Shown: positions 9,278-18,857, numbered from the stretch's first letter. The stretch is 64,000 nt of DNA from Endozoicomonas montiporae CL-33 (GCF_001583435.1 NZ_CP013251.1:4539215-4603214); one strand, 5' to 3'. Notes: generated by a model from the letters alone, not told the origin. A program made the numbers and translations.

Positions 9278-9383
9278 GGTTAACTTTATGTAACCGGGGT
9301 CAGCTTCCAGTAGCTGACCTGTAAGAAGGTCGGCTCAATGAAACTCCCCTGTTCTGTCTTCATTCTCCTACTCTCTTACAGGT
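9278..9383 (+). promoter_or_regulatory. Structured leader upstream of the NSS transporter gene
   Basis: Three potential hairpins precede the transporter gene. The first pairs GGTTA (9278-9282) with TAACC (9291-9295). The second pairs GGTCAGCT (9298-9305) with AGCTGACC (9312-9319). The third pairs ACCTGTAAGA (9317-9326) with TCTTACAGGT (9374-9383). The ACC at 9317-9319 is shared by the second and third, so those two are mutually exclusive. No known riboswitch was recognised. The rest of the 9057-9419 interval shows no gene. Confidence 0.45.
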
Positions 9384-9419
9384 CCGGACTTCCAGAAACC
9401 CGTATCAACGAGAGAGAAT

Positions 9420-10805
9420 ATGGCCTCGATACAAACACAAAACGACCCTGCTTCGACGGATGACAATGCTTCTTCCCGTTCGGCCTTTTCATCACGCTTG
9501 GGCTTTGTGATGGCAGCAGCCGGATCGGCTGTAGGCGTCGGCAACATCTGGGGATTTCCCACCCAGGTAGCCGACCACGGTGGTGCTGCTTTCCTGCTGG
9601 TTTATCTGGTGATGGTGGTCATTCTTGCCTACCCCATGCTGGTTGCTGAAATGACCATAGGCCGTATGGCTCAGAAAAACCCTGTCGCGGCCATGGCGTC
9701 CCTGTCTGACAAACCATTCTGGAAAAGAACCGGCGCCATCATCGGTATTGCGGGTATTGTCACCCTGTCACTGATTATCAGTTTCTACGCCATCATTTCC
9801 GGCTGGCTGCTGGCTTTCATGCTTGAGCCTCTGGCAAAACTGGCAGGCATGAACGGGCTGGCTCACTGGCTGACCAGCTTCTCGACGTCGCTCAATCTAT
9901 TCGCCATGTTGGCTTTCATGGCATTAACCATTCATGTGGTTCGGGCTGGCGTTAGCAATGGTATCGAGCGCTGGTCAAAGCGACTGATGCCCGTGATGTT
10001 CGTTCTGTTGATTGGGCTGGTTGCTTACATTATGACGCTAGAGGGAGCAGAGCAGGGACTGATCATGTACCTGAAACCTGATTTCAGTCACTTCCTTGAA
10101 CCTTCATTACTGGTAAACGCCATGGGACAGGCTTTCTTCTCCCTGTCACTGGGTGTCTGCGCCATCATGGTGTACGGCAGTTATCTGTCGGATAAAGAGA
10201 GCCTGCCTAAAACGGCCGCTATGGTCGCAGGTCTGGATACCAGTGTTGCGCTGCTGGCAGGTCTTCTGGTTATTCCAGCAATGACGGTGGCACAGGCAAA
10301 CGGTGTGACCATTTACGCGGCTGATGGCAGCCTTCTGGAAGCTGATACTCTGGTATTCACTGTTCTGCCCGCTCTGTTCAACAGTATGGGGGCGGCAGGC
10401 TCTGTGGTGTCCATGGCATTCTTTGCCCTGATGTGCATTGCAGCACTGACCTCAGCTATCTCTATGCTGGAAGCGCCCGTTAATACCGCCTGTGAACAGT
10501 TGAAAAGCAGTCGCTCACAGATGTCCATCGTTATCGGCGGAGCCGTATCGCTGGTTTCTGCGATCATTATTCTTAACTTCGAGTCATTGTTTGGTCTGGT
10601 TGTTACACTGACCACCGTTTACGGACAACCCATGCTTGCCATGTTGTTCGGCCTGATGCTGACATGGGTTCTGCGAAGGGATCGTCTGCTGAAAGAATTG
10701 AAAAAAGGGTATCCGGAACTGGAGCAAAGCTGGTTCTGGAAAATCTGGCCCTGGTATGTGAAGTTCGTTTGTCCGGTCTTAATGCTGTTTGTTCTGCTGA
10801 AATAA
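9420..10805 (+). CDS. Sodium-dependent transporter of the NSS (SNF/LeuT) family
   Basis: The 461-residue inner-membrane protein has about 11 membrane spans, the count typical of bacterial NSS members. TM1 shows the sodium and substrate-binding unwound region GSAVGVGNIWGFP followed by HGGAAFLLVYLV. It probably imports an amino acid or related solute with Na+. An odd point is that the almost invariant Arg after NIW (Arg30 of LeuT, part of the extracellular gate) is Gly here. The start ATG is preceded by a purine-rich GAGAGAGAAT. A strong terminator follows, so the gene is monocistronic. The substrate cannot be told from the sequence. Confidence 0.9.
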   Translation: MASIQTQNDPASTDDNASSRSAFSSRLGFVMAAAGSAVGVGNIWGFPTQVADHGGAAFLLVYLVMVVILAYPMLVAEMTIGRMAQKNPVAAMASLSDKPFWKRTGAIIGIAGIVTLSLIISFYAIISGWLLAFMLEPLAKLAGMNGLAHWLTSFSTSLNLFAMLAFMALTIHVVRAGVSNGIERWSKRLMPVMFVLLIGLVAYIMTLEGAEQGLIMYLKPDFSHFLEPSLLVNAMGQAFFSLSLGVCAIMVYGSYLSDKESLPKTAAMVAGLDTSVALLAGLLVIPAMTVAQANGVTIYAADGSLLEADTLVFTVLPALFNSMGAAGSVVSMAFFALMCIAALTSAISMLEAPVNTACEQLKSSRSQMSIVIGGAVSLVSAIIILNFESLFGLVVTLTTVYGQPMLAMLFGLMLTWVLRRDRLLKELKKGYPELEQSWFWKIWPWYVKFVCPVLMLFVLLK

Positions 10806-10821
10806 CGAATCAGCTTATCAT

Positions 10822-10860
10822 CCAACAAAGCGCTTTATTAAGCGCCTTGTTGGATCTTTT
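10822..10860 (+). terminator. Rho-independent terminator after the NSS transporter gene
   Basis: CCAACAAaGCGCTT (10822-10835) pairs with AAGCGCcTTGTTGG (10840-10853) around a TATT loop, followed by ATCTTTT. The minus strand lacks a T tail, so it serves the plus-strand gene. Confidence 0.9.
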
Positions 10861-10881
10861 AATGCAACATCTAATGCAACA

Positions 10882-12516
10882 TCAAACCTGCAATCTGGAC
10901 AACAGCTCTTCCAGTGATGTTTCTGCAGAAACCGTCTCCACAGGGTATTCAACGGCAATATTGTCTGATGTACTGACCAGAACGACCAGTCCGGCTTTCA
11001 GCAAAGCCTCAGCCCTGATGTCCCAACCCGACTGTTTGGTAACCACCACTGGCAGCAAACCCCGGTCAAACAATTGCCTTTCAAGCACTGGTAAACGATC
11101 CGGATCGCTGACTTTAATTAGTGTCGGCTGTTGATGCAGACGGTGGATTCGTTCCTGAGTGGATACCGGCCCGCTGTGTTTCTGTTCAGATCCGGCAGAC
11201 TCCACCATACCGGCTGCCACCGTCGCGTTGGTTAAACGGTCAATCACAATAAATGCGCCGGTCTGGCGATTGTCGGCATAGGGATCAACCGCCACAGGCT
11301 GGGTCAGCTTTAACAAGCAGGATGCTATTTCGTTCAGCTGCAACTCGTTAGCTGACTGCTGCTCGAGTGTGTTGACATCAACGCGATGGTGAATAGCAGC
11401 AAAACTGCCTGCTACCTGACGGGTAGCAAACCGGACCCAGTATTGCCGTCCCGGCTTCATGGACTCTTCGCCCATCCATACGACACTGGCATTCAAATCA
11501 CTGAAAGCCTGAGGGGACTTTCCGCGATGACGGTCACTATCACCATCACTATGGGCAATCATATCGCCACGACTGATATCAATGTCATCCTTCAGTATCA
11601 GTGTCACCGCCTGACCGGCAAAAGCTTCTGAAAGGTCGCCATCATAAGTCACTATGCCGGAGACTGTGCTTTCCCGACCAGAAGGCAACACTTTGACAGA
11701 GTCCCCCACCTGGATAACACCTGAAGCAATGGTTCCGGCGTAACCACGAAAATCGAGATTGGGCCGGTTTACGTATTGTACAGGCAGGCGGAAGTCATCA
11801 AGATTGCGATCGTCTGCCACTTCCACCGATTCCAGCATTTCCATCAGCGTCTGGCCGCTGTACCACGGCAGGTTGGCTCTGCGCTCAACCACATTGTCAC
11901 CTTCCAGTGCCGAGATAGGCACGAAGCGCACATCTCCCAGATTCAGAGACTCGGCAAACCCGAGATACTCGTTACGGATTTCTGTAAAACGCGCCTCACT
12001 GTAATCCACCAGATCCATTTTGTTGACCGCTACCACCAGATGGCGAATACCGAGCAGATTGGCAATGTAGGTGTGTCGGCGAGTCTGGGTCAGCACTCCC
12101 TGACGGGCATCCACAAGAATAATGGCAAGATCGCAGGTGGAAGCGCCTGTTGCCATGTTTCGGGTGTATTGTTCGTGTCCCGGCGTATCGGCAATGATGT
12201 ATTTGCGCTTTTCGGTTGAGAAGTAGCGATAGGCAACATCAATGGTAATACCCTGTTCACGTTCGGCCTGCAAACCATCCACCAGCAGCGCCAGATCTAT
12301 TTTCTCCCCCTGAGTACCTACCCGCTTACTGTCGCTTTGCACAGACGCCAGCTGGTCTTCATAAATCATACTGGTGTCGTGTAGCAATCGCCCGATCAAC
12401 GTACTCTTTCCGTCGTCTACACTGCCACAGGTGAGAAATCGCAGTATCTCTTTTTGCTCATGCCGGCGCAGATATTCCTCAATATCACGAGCGATCAGGT
12501 CTGACTGGTGTGACAT
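10882..12516 (-). CDS. cysN: Sulfate adenylyltransferase subunit 1 CysN with degenerate APS-kinase-like tail
   Basis: This GTPase subunit of ATP sulfurylase couples GTP hydrolysis to APS formation. GTPase motifs are all present in the first 180 residues: [16 protein letters not shown] and NKMDLVD. EF-Tu-like beta domains follow to about residue 450. At 544 residues it is longer than plain CysN (about 475) and shorter than CysNC fusions (about 630). The extra tail resembles APS kinase in order ([60 protein letters not shown]) but has no P-loop; the expected GLSGAGKST position reads SDPDRLPVL. The gene directly abuts cysD. Confidence 0.93.
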   Translation of the reverse strand: MSHQSDLIARDIEEYLRRHEQKEILRFLTCGSVDDGKSTLIGRLLHDTSMIYEDQLASVQSDSKRVGTQGEKIDLALLVDGLQAEREQGITIDVAYRYFSTEKRKYIIADTPGHEQYTRNMATGASTCDLAIILVDARQGVLTQTRRHTYIANLLGIRHLVVAVNKMDLVDYSEARFTEIRNEYLGFAESLNLGDVRFVPISALEGDNVVERRANLPWYSGQTLMEMLESVEVADDRNLDDFRLPVQYVNRPNLDFRGYAGTIASGVIQVGDSVKVLPSGRESTVSGIVTYDGDLSEAFAGQAVTLILKDDIDISRGDMIAHSDGDSDRHRGKSPQAFSDLNASVVWMGEESMKPGRQYWVRFATRQVAGSFAAIHHRVDVNTLEQQSANELQLNEIASCLLKLTQPVAVDPYADNRQTGAFIVIDRLTNATVAAGMVESAGSEQKHSGPVSTQERIHRLHQQPTLIKVSDPDRLPVLERQLFDRGLLPVVVTKQSGWDIRAEALLKAGLVVLVSTSDNIAVEYPVETVSAETSLEELLSRLQV

Positions 12517-13437
12517 TTAGAAATACCCCTCTTGTTTTTTCTTTTCCATGGAACCTGTACTGTCGTGGTCAATCACCCGACCCTGTCGTTCGGAAGTATT
12601 GGTCAGCAGCATTTCCTGAATCACTTCCGTCAAGGTATCCGCTTCGGACTCAACAGCGCCCGTCAATGGATAGCAACCAAGGGTACGAAAACGCACTTTT
12701 TTCATTTGTGGAACTTCATCCTCCCGCAGTGGAAGGCGTTGGTCGTCCACCATAATCAGATTGCCATCCCGTTCAACAACAGGCCTTTCCTTTGCAAGAT
12801 ACAGTGGAACAATGGGGATATTTTCCTGATGGATGTACTGCCAGATATCCAGCTCGGTCCAGTTAGACAGAGGAAAAACCCGAATACTTTCGCCTTTCTC
12901 CACCTGACTGTTGTAAATATTCCAAAGCTCCGGACGCTGGTTTTTAGGATCCCAGCGATGGTTGGCATCACGAAAAGAGTAAACACGCTCTTTCGCTCTG
13001 GACTTCTCTTCATCACGCCGGGCACCGCCAAAAGCGGCATCGAAACCATATTGATCCAGAGCCTGCTTCAGTGCCTGGGTTTTCATTACATCCGTATGTT
13101 TGGCACTGCCATGGATGAAGGGGCCAATACCCTGTGCAACACCTTCAGGGTTGGTGTGTACAATCAATTCCAGACCCAGCTGTTTCACATGCCGATCACG
13201 AAATTCAATCATCTCCCTGAATTTCCAGAGCGTATCAACATGCATTAACGGAAAGGGAGGCTTGCCGGGATGGAAGGCCTTCATGGCAAGGTGCAACATC
13301 ACGGCTGAATCCTTGCCAATGGAATAGAGCATCACCGGTTTTTCAAAGCCGGCTGCCACTTCACGAATAATATGAATGCTTTCCGCTTCCAGCTGTTTAA
13401 GATGATTCAGCTGACGGGATGACTGTTCACCAGACAT
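12517..13437 (-). CDS. cysD: Sulfate adenylyltransferase subunit 2 CysD
   Basis: This catalytic subunit of ATP sulfurylase has 306 residues and makes APS from ATP and sulfate. It belongs to the PP-loop ATP pyrophosphatase superfamily; the PP motif is visible as [14 protein letters not shown] around residue 40. Further conserved blocks are [27 protein letters not shown], and the C-terminal [14 protein letters not shown] and [11 protein letters not shown]. Its stop codon is immediately followed by the cysN start, so the pair is co-transcribed. The AT-rich 13438-13547 stretch upstream presumably holds the promoter. No CysB site can be read with confidence. Confidence 0.97.
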   Translation of the reverse strand: MSGEQSSRQLNHLKQLEAESIHIIREVAAGFEKPVMLYSIGKDSAVMLHLAMKAFHPGKPPFPLMHVDTLWKFREMIEFRDRHVKQLGLELIVHTNPEGVAQGIGPFIHGSAKHTDVMKTQALKQALDQYGFDAAFGGARRDEEKSRAKERVYSFRDANHRWDPKNQRPELWNIYNSQVEKGESIRVFPLSNWTELDIWQYIHQENIPIVPLYLAKERPVVERDGNLIMVDDQRLPLREDEVPQMKKVRFRTLGCYPLTGAVESEADTLTEVIQEMLLTNTSERQGRVIDHDSTGSMEKKKQEGYF

Positions 13438-13547
13438 AATGGGGAAGACCTGAATTTGGAATTGTTCTTTAATTCAAAGTCTATCAGTAGATAAGTAATA
13501 ATAAATTTATAATCTATACTTTTATCGCATAATAATATATTCGACGG

Positions 13548-15440
13548 TTACTCACTTTCATCCAGTTTGTTCATTCGTAATTCATCCCTGATTTGCATTA
13601 ACATGGCTCCCACAACATTTTGTCCAGTCCCTTTTCCATCTACCGCAGAAACTCCCCAGTAGCCGCTGTTCGTAGACGAATAAAAAATGGGTTTATCACC
13701 TGTAGACAGTAACTTGGTTTGTAGCTCAGTATTCTGCTTTACCTTTTCTCTAAGTGCTTTCAACATGGCTCCACGTTCATGCTCAATACTCCAGCCTTCG
13801 AGATTCGATTCCCGTACTTTTGACTTATCATTTGGATCATTGTGCATGTATTTAAAAAGCTCAACAGGATTGACTTTAGTACGTACTTCAAAATATTCAT
13901 CTGAAAAAGGATTGAATCTTGCCGCATAAACGTAATGTGCAACTGTCGACCATTCTGTGCCATCAATGATTACATTAAAGGTACCCTTGTCATAAATTGA
14001 AAATTCTTTAAAAGAGTTGTCGCTGGCAGAAATAATGACATTATTCGGGTTATTAACATGGCTGCTGTAAGGATAAAGCGCCTGATAGTGTTCGGCGGTT
14101 TTAACACCCATCGGTTCATTTAAAGGCCTGTGAAAATCAAATTCTGGCCTCTTGCCTACAGCCTTCTGCCAATAGGGGTTGGGAGGCTGATTATCATTCA
14201 CCCTTTCGCGCTGTAATGCTGCTTCAAGATTTCGTGCACATTCCTTGTAATCGAAAGCCATCAAACAGTTTAAAACCCGTGTGATCCGTTTGTGATTATG
14301 GTTAAACCCGCCCTTCCACAATGCATGTTTCTCCGCGTCTTCCTGACTTACAGTGATACTGTTGCGACATCTTTCTAACCCCCAGAAAGTCAGCATCTGA
14401 TCGAAAGAGTTTTGGAATTCATGTTGCAATTCATCGTCACTTTCAATCTGTTGAACCATTTCCGGCGTTAGCAGAGGAGCACCAGGATTACCGGGGCTGA
14501 CATGTTCATTTGGGAATAACAATTGAATATACTGATGCTCGCCCTCCAGTTGCAACGTAGTCATTTTCCGGATTTGTGCCAATGTGTGAGATTGACCCTC
14601 AATACGTCCTCCTGATCGATAAAAATCCAGCCACTGCTTCGTTTTCTCTTGTTGATCATCCGGATTGGAAGTCGCTGTAGTCGCTGTAGCAGCAGTTGTT
14701 GCTTGAGAAGCAGCTGGCGGCTGTGGAAATAACACAAAATCGGGTTCATCAGCCATTGCTGGAAGGTTTTCAGGGGGTTCCGTCAACACCGGCTTCAGAT
14801 CCTTATGTAACCGCGTTGCATCCAGCACTGTAGGAGCTGGTAGCACTTTTGCCATAGAAGACTCAACCTGAAGTTCCTGCAATTTGCTGGCCTGTTGGCC
14901 TATAGCCTGTTTGGTATCAGCCAGTTGCCGGTCCAGCTCCTGCAGTTTGTACTCAGAAAAATAGGTTTTTGCCTGCTCTACATAGGGCTTTGCCTGCTGA
15001 CGCAACCTCTGAACTCTTGCCTGAACGTCCGCTCCTCCCGGTTCCGGCGGAATCACACTGACAGGAGGCTTCCCCTTCGGTACAAACAGCAGTCGATAAT
15101 TTACAGCTCCCGCACCGGCAGAGCCATTAAGCTGCTGCGATATGTTTTCCAATTGACTACAAAGAAATTTTTGACCTTCCAGCACTGCCAGACGATCCCT
15201 TGACTGATGAAGGTTCTGAACCAGTTGTGTAACCTGCGCTTTATCAGCCCCACCCATTTGAGGCGGCAACTTGACAGCAACAGGCGTCGGTCGTTCATAA
15301 AGTGATGTTCCAGGTAGGCGCAAACCCTCTCTGGGAATGATCGGATCAGCTGCAGGTGTATCTTTTGTTTTCGTATGGGAGGAAGGAGGGACAAAGTCCG
15401 TTGCCCCGGTAGAGGGTGGTTTAGGTCCGGATAATGACAT
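13548..15440 (-). CDS. OGFr-like / NADAR-like domain fusion protein
   Basis: The 630-residue protein has no signal peptide. Residues 1-60 are Pro-rich and disordered, 65-200 look coiled-coil, and 205-265 are a Pro/Ala/Thr linker. Residues about 270-415 match the pattern of the OGFr N-terminal domain (KQWLDFYRSGG, then EHQYIQLLFPNE, SFDQMLTFWGLE and NHKRITRVLNCLM). Residues about 465-622 match NADAR/YbiA-like proteins (WSTVAHYVYAARF, MLKALREKVKQNTELQTKLL, YWGVSAVDGKGTGQNVVG and MLMQIRDEL). NADAR proteins act on ADP-ribose conjugates, some reversing ADP-ribosylation of guanine. OGFr is a eukaryotic-type domain of unclear biochemistry. The mix suggests a host-directed effector or an ADP-ribose-related enzyme. 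The domain calls are by eye. Confidence 0.72.
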   Translation of the reverse strand: MSLSGPKPPSTGATDFVPPSSHTKTKDTPAADPIIPREGLRLPGTSLYERPTPVAVKLPPQMGGADKAQVTQLVQNLHQSRDRLAVLEGQKFLCSQLENISQQLNGSAGAGAVNYRLLFVPKGKPPVSVIPPEPGGADVQARVQRLRQQAKPYVEQAKTYFSEYKLQELDRQLADTKQAIGQQASKLQELQVESSMAKVLPAPTVLDATRLHKDLKPVLTEPPENLPAMADEPDFVLFPQPPAASQATTAATATTATSNPDDQQEKTKQWLDFYRSGGRIEGQSHTLAQIRKMTTLQLEGEHQYIQLLFPNEHVSPGNPGAPLLTPEMVQQIESDDELQHEFQNSFDQMLTFWGLERCRNSITVSQEDAEKHALWKGGFNHNHKRITRVLNCLMAFDYKECARNLEAALQRERVNDNQPPNPYWQKAVGKRPEFDFHRPLNEPMGVKTAEHYQALYPYSSHVNNPNNVIISASDNSFKEFSIYDKGTFNVIIDGTEWSTVAHYVYAARFNPFSDEYFEVRTKVNPVELFKYMHNDPNDKSKVRESNLEGWSIEHERGAMLKALREKVKQNTELQTKLLSTGDKPIFYSSTNSGYWGVSAVDGKGTGQNVVGAMLMQIRDELRMNKLDESE

Positions 15441-15493
15441 AGCTGCAACCTTTTAACGTATTATCACGTTGTATCGGTCGCAGCCAGACTCCA

Positions 15494-16252
15494 CTAAACC
15501 GGAGACGCTATATCAATAAAGATATGTTCAACACCGCATTCCTGTTCTAACCATGCACCGACAGCCTGAACCCCATAGCGCTCAGTGGCATGATGACCGG
15601 CGCTGAAATAATGGATGCCATTCTCTCGGGCAAAGTGCACGGTAGACTCGGAGATTTCACCACTTACATAAGCGTCCACTCCAAGAGCAAGTGCCTCTTC
15701 AATCATTTTCTGGGCTCCACCTGTACACCAGGCAATGGTTTCAATGTCATGAGTGCCGCCCTCTATCACCAGCGGCTCCCTGCCCAACTGCTGCTCCAGC
15801 TGTTGTGACAGCTCTGCAACGGTTTGCACTTTCCCCAGTTTGCCCCAACTGCCTACAGGTCTGGTTGTTGCATCCATTCCACCTTCTGTTGACCAGTTCA
15901 TCAGCTTAGCCAGCTGGGCATTGTTACCCATGGTTGGATGACCATCCAGTGGCAGATGATAGGCAATCAGGTTGATATTGTGTTTCAGCAGGGCTTCTAC
16001 GCGGCGACGTTTCATACCCGTAATCGTGGCGTCTTCGCCCTTCCAGAAATAGCCGTGATGCACAAAAACAGCATCGGCTTTCAACTCAATGGCTTTGTCG
16101 ATCAGTGCCTGACAGGCCGTCACACCGGTCACAATCCGGTTGATCTCCTGCTTGCCCTCGACCTGCAGACCATTTGGGCAATAGTCCCTGAATAAACCCG
16201 ACTGAAGTTCACCCTCCAGCTTATTCATCAGTTCTTTGAGAGAAATGCCCAT
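15494..16252 (-). CDS. NIF3-like dinuclear metal-binding protein (YbgI/DUF34 family)
   Basis: The 252-residue cytosolic protein belongs to the conserved NIF3 family, toroidal hexamers with a two-metal site. Metal-ligand motifs are visible as VFVHHGYFWKG near residue 65, NLIAYHLPLDGHP near residue 97 and FSAGHHATERYGVQA near residue 215. The biochemical role in bacteria is not settled; annotations as a type 2 GTP cyclohydrolase are doubtful. It is divergent to the downstream serine protease gene, with about 100 bases between them. A NIF3 gene near algW and cysDN is a common arrangement in related gammaproteobacteria. Confidence 0.9.
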   Translation of the reverse strand: MGISLKELMNKLEGELQSGLFRDYCPNGLQVEGKQEINRIVTGVTACQALIDKAIELKADAVFVHHGYFWKGEDATITGMKRRRVEALLKHNINLIAYHLPLDGHPTMGNNAQLAKLMNWSTEGGMDATTRPVGSWGKLGKVQTVAELSQQLEQQLGREPLVIEGGTHDIETIAWCTGGAQKMIEEALALGVDAYVSGEISESTVHFARENGIHYFSAGHHATERYGVQAVGAWLEQECGVEHIFIDIASPV

Positions 16253-16349
16253 TATTCGTCTCCTGTGACTCTATCGTTCCAAGCATGGAAAACGGTATAT
16301 TAAAATATTGACTCATTATACTGTTTCACTGGCCTTTGCAGCGATCACC

Positions 16350-17471
16350 ATGAAAAAAATTCTCTTACAAATTGGCCTTCCTATTTTTGCAGGCCTTGTT
16401 GCCGGGCTTCTGGTGATTGCCATTAAACCTGAAGTGGCAGGCTTTAAAGAAGGCGGTCTGAACACCTTCTTTAGCACCTTATTTAACCGCAGCAGCAACC
16501 TGTTGGGTACAGGACAGGTTTCTTATCGTCATGCCGTTAAGAAAGCAGCCCCCTCGGTGGTTAACATTGCCACCGCATCGCTGGATCGTTCCGGTACCTC
16601 GGTGACGCCGATTCCGTTTCGCAACAGCCCCGACCCGGATGCCAACCGGGGCTCTGGCGTGATTGTCAGCCCTGATGGCTACCTGCTCACCAACAACCAT
16701 GTGATTCAAGGTGCGGAGCGTATTTATGTCTCCATGCAAGATGGTCGTGAAGAAATCGCATCGGTAGTCGGACGAGACCCGGATACCGATCTGGCAGTGT
16801 TGAAAATTGACCTTAAAGGCCTGCCCAGTATTCGTCTGGCAGATTCGACAAAGGCAGAAGTCGGAGACGTTGTACTGGCTATCGGCAACCCTTTTGGTCT
16901 GGGTCAAACCGTTACCATGGGCATCATCAGTGCCACTGGTCGTGATGATCTGAGGCTGAATACTTACGAAGACTTCATCCAGACCGATGCGGCCATTAAC
17001 GTAGGTAATTCCGGTGGCGCACTCATCAACGCTTACGGTGAACTGATTGGTATTAACACCCTGTTGTATACCCGTGGTGGCGGCAATGAGGGCGTAGGCT
17101 TTGCAATTCCATCAAGAATGGCGGAATTCGTTATGGAGTCCATTATTAAATACGGACGCGTGATTCGTGGCTGGCTCGGCATTGAATCCCAGCCTCTCAG
17201 TGCCCAGCTGGCTCAGGCTTATGATCTCAAAACCAACTCCGGCATTCTGATCTCCGGAGTCTACCAGGACGGCCCGGCCGATCAGGCCGGCTTACGTAGG
17301 GGTGACATCCTCACCGGCATCAATAACATCAGCACAACAGATGGCAACAAAGTCATGAACATGGTGGCGCAGGTACCACCCGGCACCGAAGTGACATTAC
17401 AGATTCTGCGTGACAACAAACCCATGGAGCTGAAGGCTCGCGTCAGTACACGACCAAGAATGGTTAATTGA
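16350..17471 (+). CDS. algW: Periplasmic membrane-anchored serine protease, DegS/AlgW type
   Basis: The 373-residue protein has one N-terminal membrane anchor (IGLPIFAGLVAGLLVIAI), a trypsin-like S1C domain and a single PDZ domain. The triad is visible as His in LLTNNHVIQ, Asp in DPDTDLAVLK and Ser in NVGNSGGALIN. The PDZ part begins around residue 270 (GWLGIESQPLS) and includes GPADQAGLRRGDIL. Such proteases sense misfolded outer-membrane proteins and cut the anti-sigma factor RseA/MucA, starting the sigma-E response. One PDZ domain and a membrane anchor separate it from DegP. The start at 16350 places the anchor at the N-terminus; an upstream ATG at 16308 is less likely. Confidence 0.92.
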   Translation: MKKILLQIGLPIFAGLVAGLLVIAIKPEVAGFKEGGLNTFFSTLFNRSSNLLGTGQVSYRHAVKKAAPSVVNIATASLDRSGTSVTPIPFRNSPDPDANRGSGVIVSPDGYLLTNNHVIQGAERIYVSMQDGREEIASVVGRDPDTDLAVLKIDLKGLPSIRLADSTKAEVGDVVLAIGNPFGLGQTVTMGIISATGRDDLRLNTYEDFIQTDAAINVGNSGGALINAYGELIGINTLLYTRGGGNEGVGFAIPSRMAEFVMESIIKYGRVIRGWLGIESQPLSAQLAQAYDLKTNSGILISGVYQDGPADQAGLRRGDILTGINNISTTDGNKVMNMVAQVPPGTEVTLQILRDNKPMELKARVSTRPRMVN

Positions 17472-17483
17472 GAGCAAAGAGAA

Positions 17484-17511
17484 CCGCCTTATGGTCAAAA
17501 GCATAAGGCGG
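17484..17511. terminator. Hairpin downstream of the DegS/AlgW gene
   Basis: CCGCCTTAT (17484-17492) pairs perfectly with ATAAGGCGG (17503-17511) across a 10-base loop. Neither side has a long T run, so it may be a weak terminator or an mRNA 3'-end stabiliser. It separates the plus-strand protease gene from the minus-strand hisD fragment. Confidence 0.5.
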
Positions 17512-17524
17512 TATGGCAAATGCC

Positions 17525-17737
17525 AAACTATTTTTTGATTCTAAACTCAGCCGAACGGGCATGCGCCGTTAACGACTCACCTCTGGCCAGTACTGAAGCC
17601 ACCTTACCCATCTCGGAAGCACCCTTGGCGGAAAAATGAATCAGCGATGAGCGTTTCTGGAAGTCATAGACCCCCAGAGGCGATGAGAACCTTGCAGTTC
17701 CGGAGGTGGGCAACACATGGTTCGGACCTGCGCAATA
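17525..17737 (-). pseudogene. Displaced 3' fragment of hisD (duplicate)
   Basis: These 213 bases repeat the end of hisD at 18987-19199 with a constant offset of 1462. Only five differences were found, four near the gene's end and one near 17709. All are synonymous in the HisD frame (for example AGA for CGA before the final Ile-Lys-Lys). It includes the stop codon at 17528 but lacks the rest of the gene, so it cannot make an enzyme. It is best read as the original hisD end, displaced when a segment carrying a new, slightly diverged hisD end was inserted. Confidence 0.88.
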
Positions 17738-17861
17738 CAAAATCATTTTGAATAAATGTTAAAAACCAATGAAAAAATGAGCATTTTCAGTGGTCACGGG
17801 TATATTCAAAAATCCAAAGGTTACAGGCCATTGACTATATGTATATTACGCCGCCGATGAA

Positions 17862-18857
17862 TCATATGGTGTCTTCTGATTCCGGTATAATACTGAATGC
17901 TATTCGACGGTTCTGAGCTCGTCCATCAACATTTGCATTGCTGGCTACTGGTCGGCTGTCACCATACCCTACTGCAACTAACTTACTGCCGGGAACACCT
18001 TGCTCTTTTAGTAGCCTTAGAGCCATCGCAGCTCGAGCAGCTGACAATTCCCAATTAGATGGGTAAATACTTCCAGCTCGAACGGGAATACTGTCTGCAT
18101 GCCCTTCAACTCTTACTTCTTGATACTGTATTGTTGAAAGTGTCTGCGCAAGTTGTTTAACCCAATCTTTCCCCTCATTATTCAGATGAGTACTGCCTGA
18201 ACCAAAAACATTATCCATCGGCATTACAACATTAATTTGGTCACCTTCATTCTCAACTTCAATGCCGTCAAATGTAGACATATCATCAAAAATCTGGCTA
18301 TAGATGATTGCAAACTGATCTTCTAAAATTAGCTCAACTGACGCGCCTTTTACATTTTTTGAATAGAAGGTGTAAGTTGAATCGACAACTTTCCAGTTTC
18401 CATTGACAGAACTGTCGTAGGAAAGCACGTTAAACCGCTTTGGAATAACCACTGCAATAATATTCTCATCCATGGAACACAGATTGCCGTGACACTCACT
18501 ACCATCAACCCGAAGCTGGTAGCGTGTAGGTGACAGCTTGGTGAGAAACTTGCCATCAGTTTTTCTCTTCAAGTATGCATAGCCAGGGGTATTGTAAAAA
18601 CCTAACTCCTGATAATTTCTTTCACCATAAACACTTTTTTTCCACTTATAATTCTCTGGTCTGGCATAGAGAATTTTCTCACGATCAAAATTTTCGTTAA
18701 ATAAGAAAGCTGGATTACCTGTATTTTGCTCTCTGCTATTGTAATATTTTGTTGCAGTTTCCAAATCATCAGACAGAAAAAATACTGTTTCTGAAGTTGA
18801 TGCCCATACAGTAATTGGAAAAATAAACAACAGCCACAGCTTAATTATTGCGCTCAC
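17862..18857 (-). CDS. OmpA-family C-terminal domain protein, secreted
   Basis: The 331-residue protein has a signal peptide (LWLLFIFPITVWAS). Residues about 20-210 form an N-terminal region of no recognised family, with a Cys pair in DGSECHGNLCSMDE. Residues about 215-325 match the OmpA/MotB peptidoglycan-binding domain: EVRVEGHADSIPV, the MotB-like PSNWELSAARAAMALRLL, and QNRRIAFSI with the conserved Arg. It is likely anchored to peptidoglycan in the periplasm. The gene is AT-rich with codon use unlike its neighbours and sits inside the duplicated hisD ends, so it appears horizontally acquired. What the N-terminal domain does is unknown. Confidence 0.8.
   Translation of the reverse strand: MSAIIKLWLLFIFPITVWASTSETVFFLSDDLETATKYYNSREQNTGNPAFLFNENFDREKILYARPENYKWKKSVYGERNYQELGFYNTPGYAYLKRKTDGKFLTKLSPTRYQLRVDGSECHGNLCSMDENIIAVVIPKRFNVLSYDSSVNGNWKVVDSTYTFYSKNVKGASVELILEDQFAIIYSQIFDDMSTFDGIEVENEGDQINVVMPMDNVFGSGSTHLNNEGKDWVKQLAQTLSTIQYQEVRVEGHADSIPVRAGSIYPSNWELSAARAAMALRLLKEQGVPGSKLVAVGYGDSRPVASNANVDGRAQNRRIAFSIIPESEDTI

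Noticed and set aside
12532..13248. Plus-strand frame of 238 codons opposite cysD
   Set aside because: Shadow of cysD with no protein-like features.
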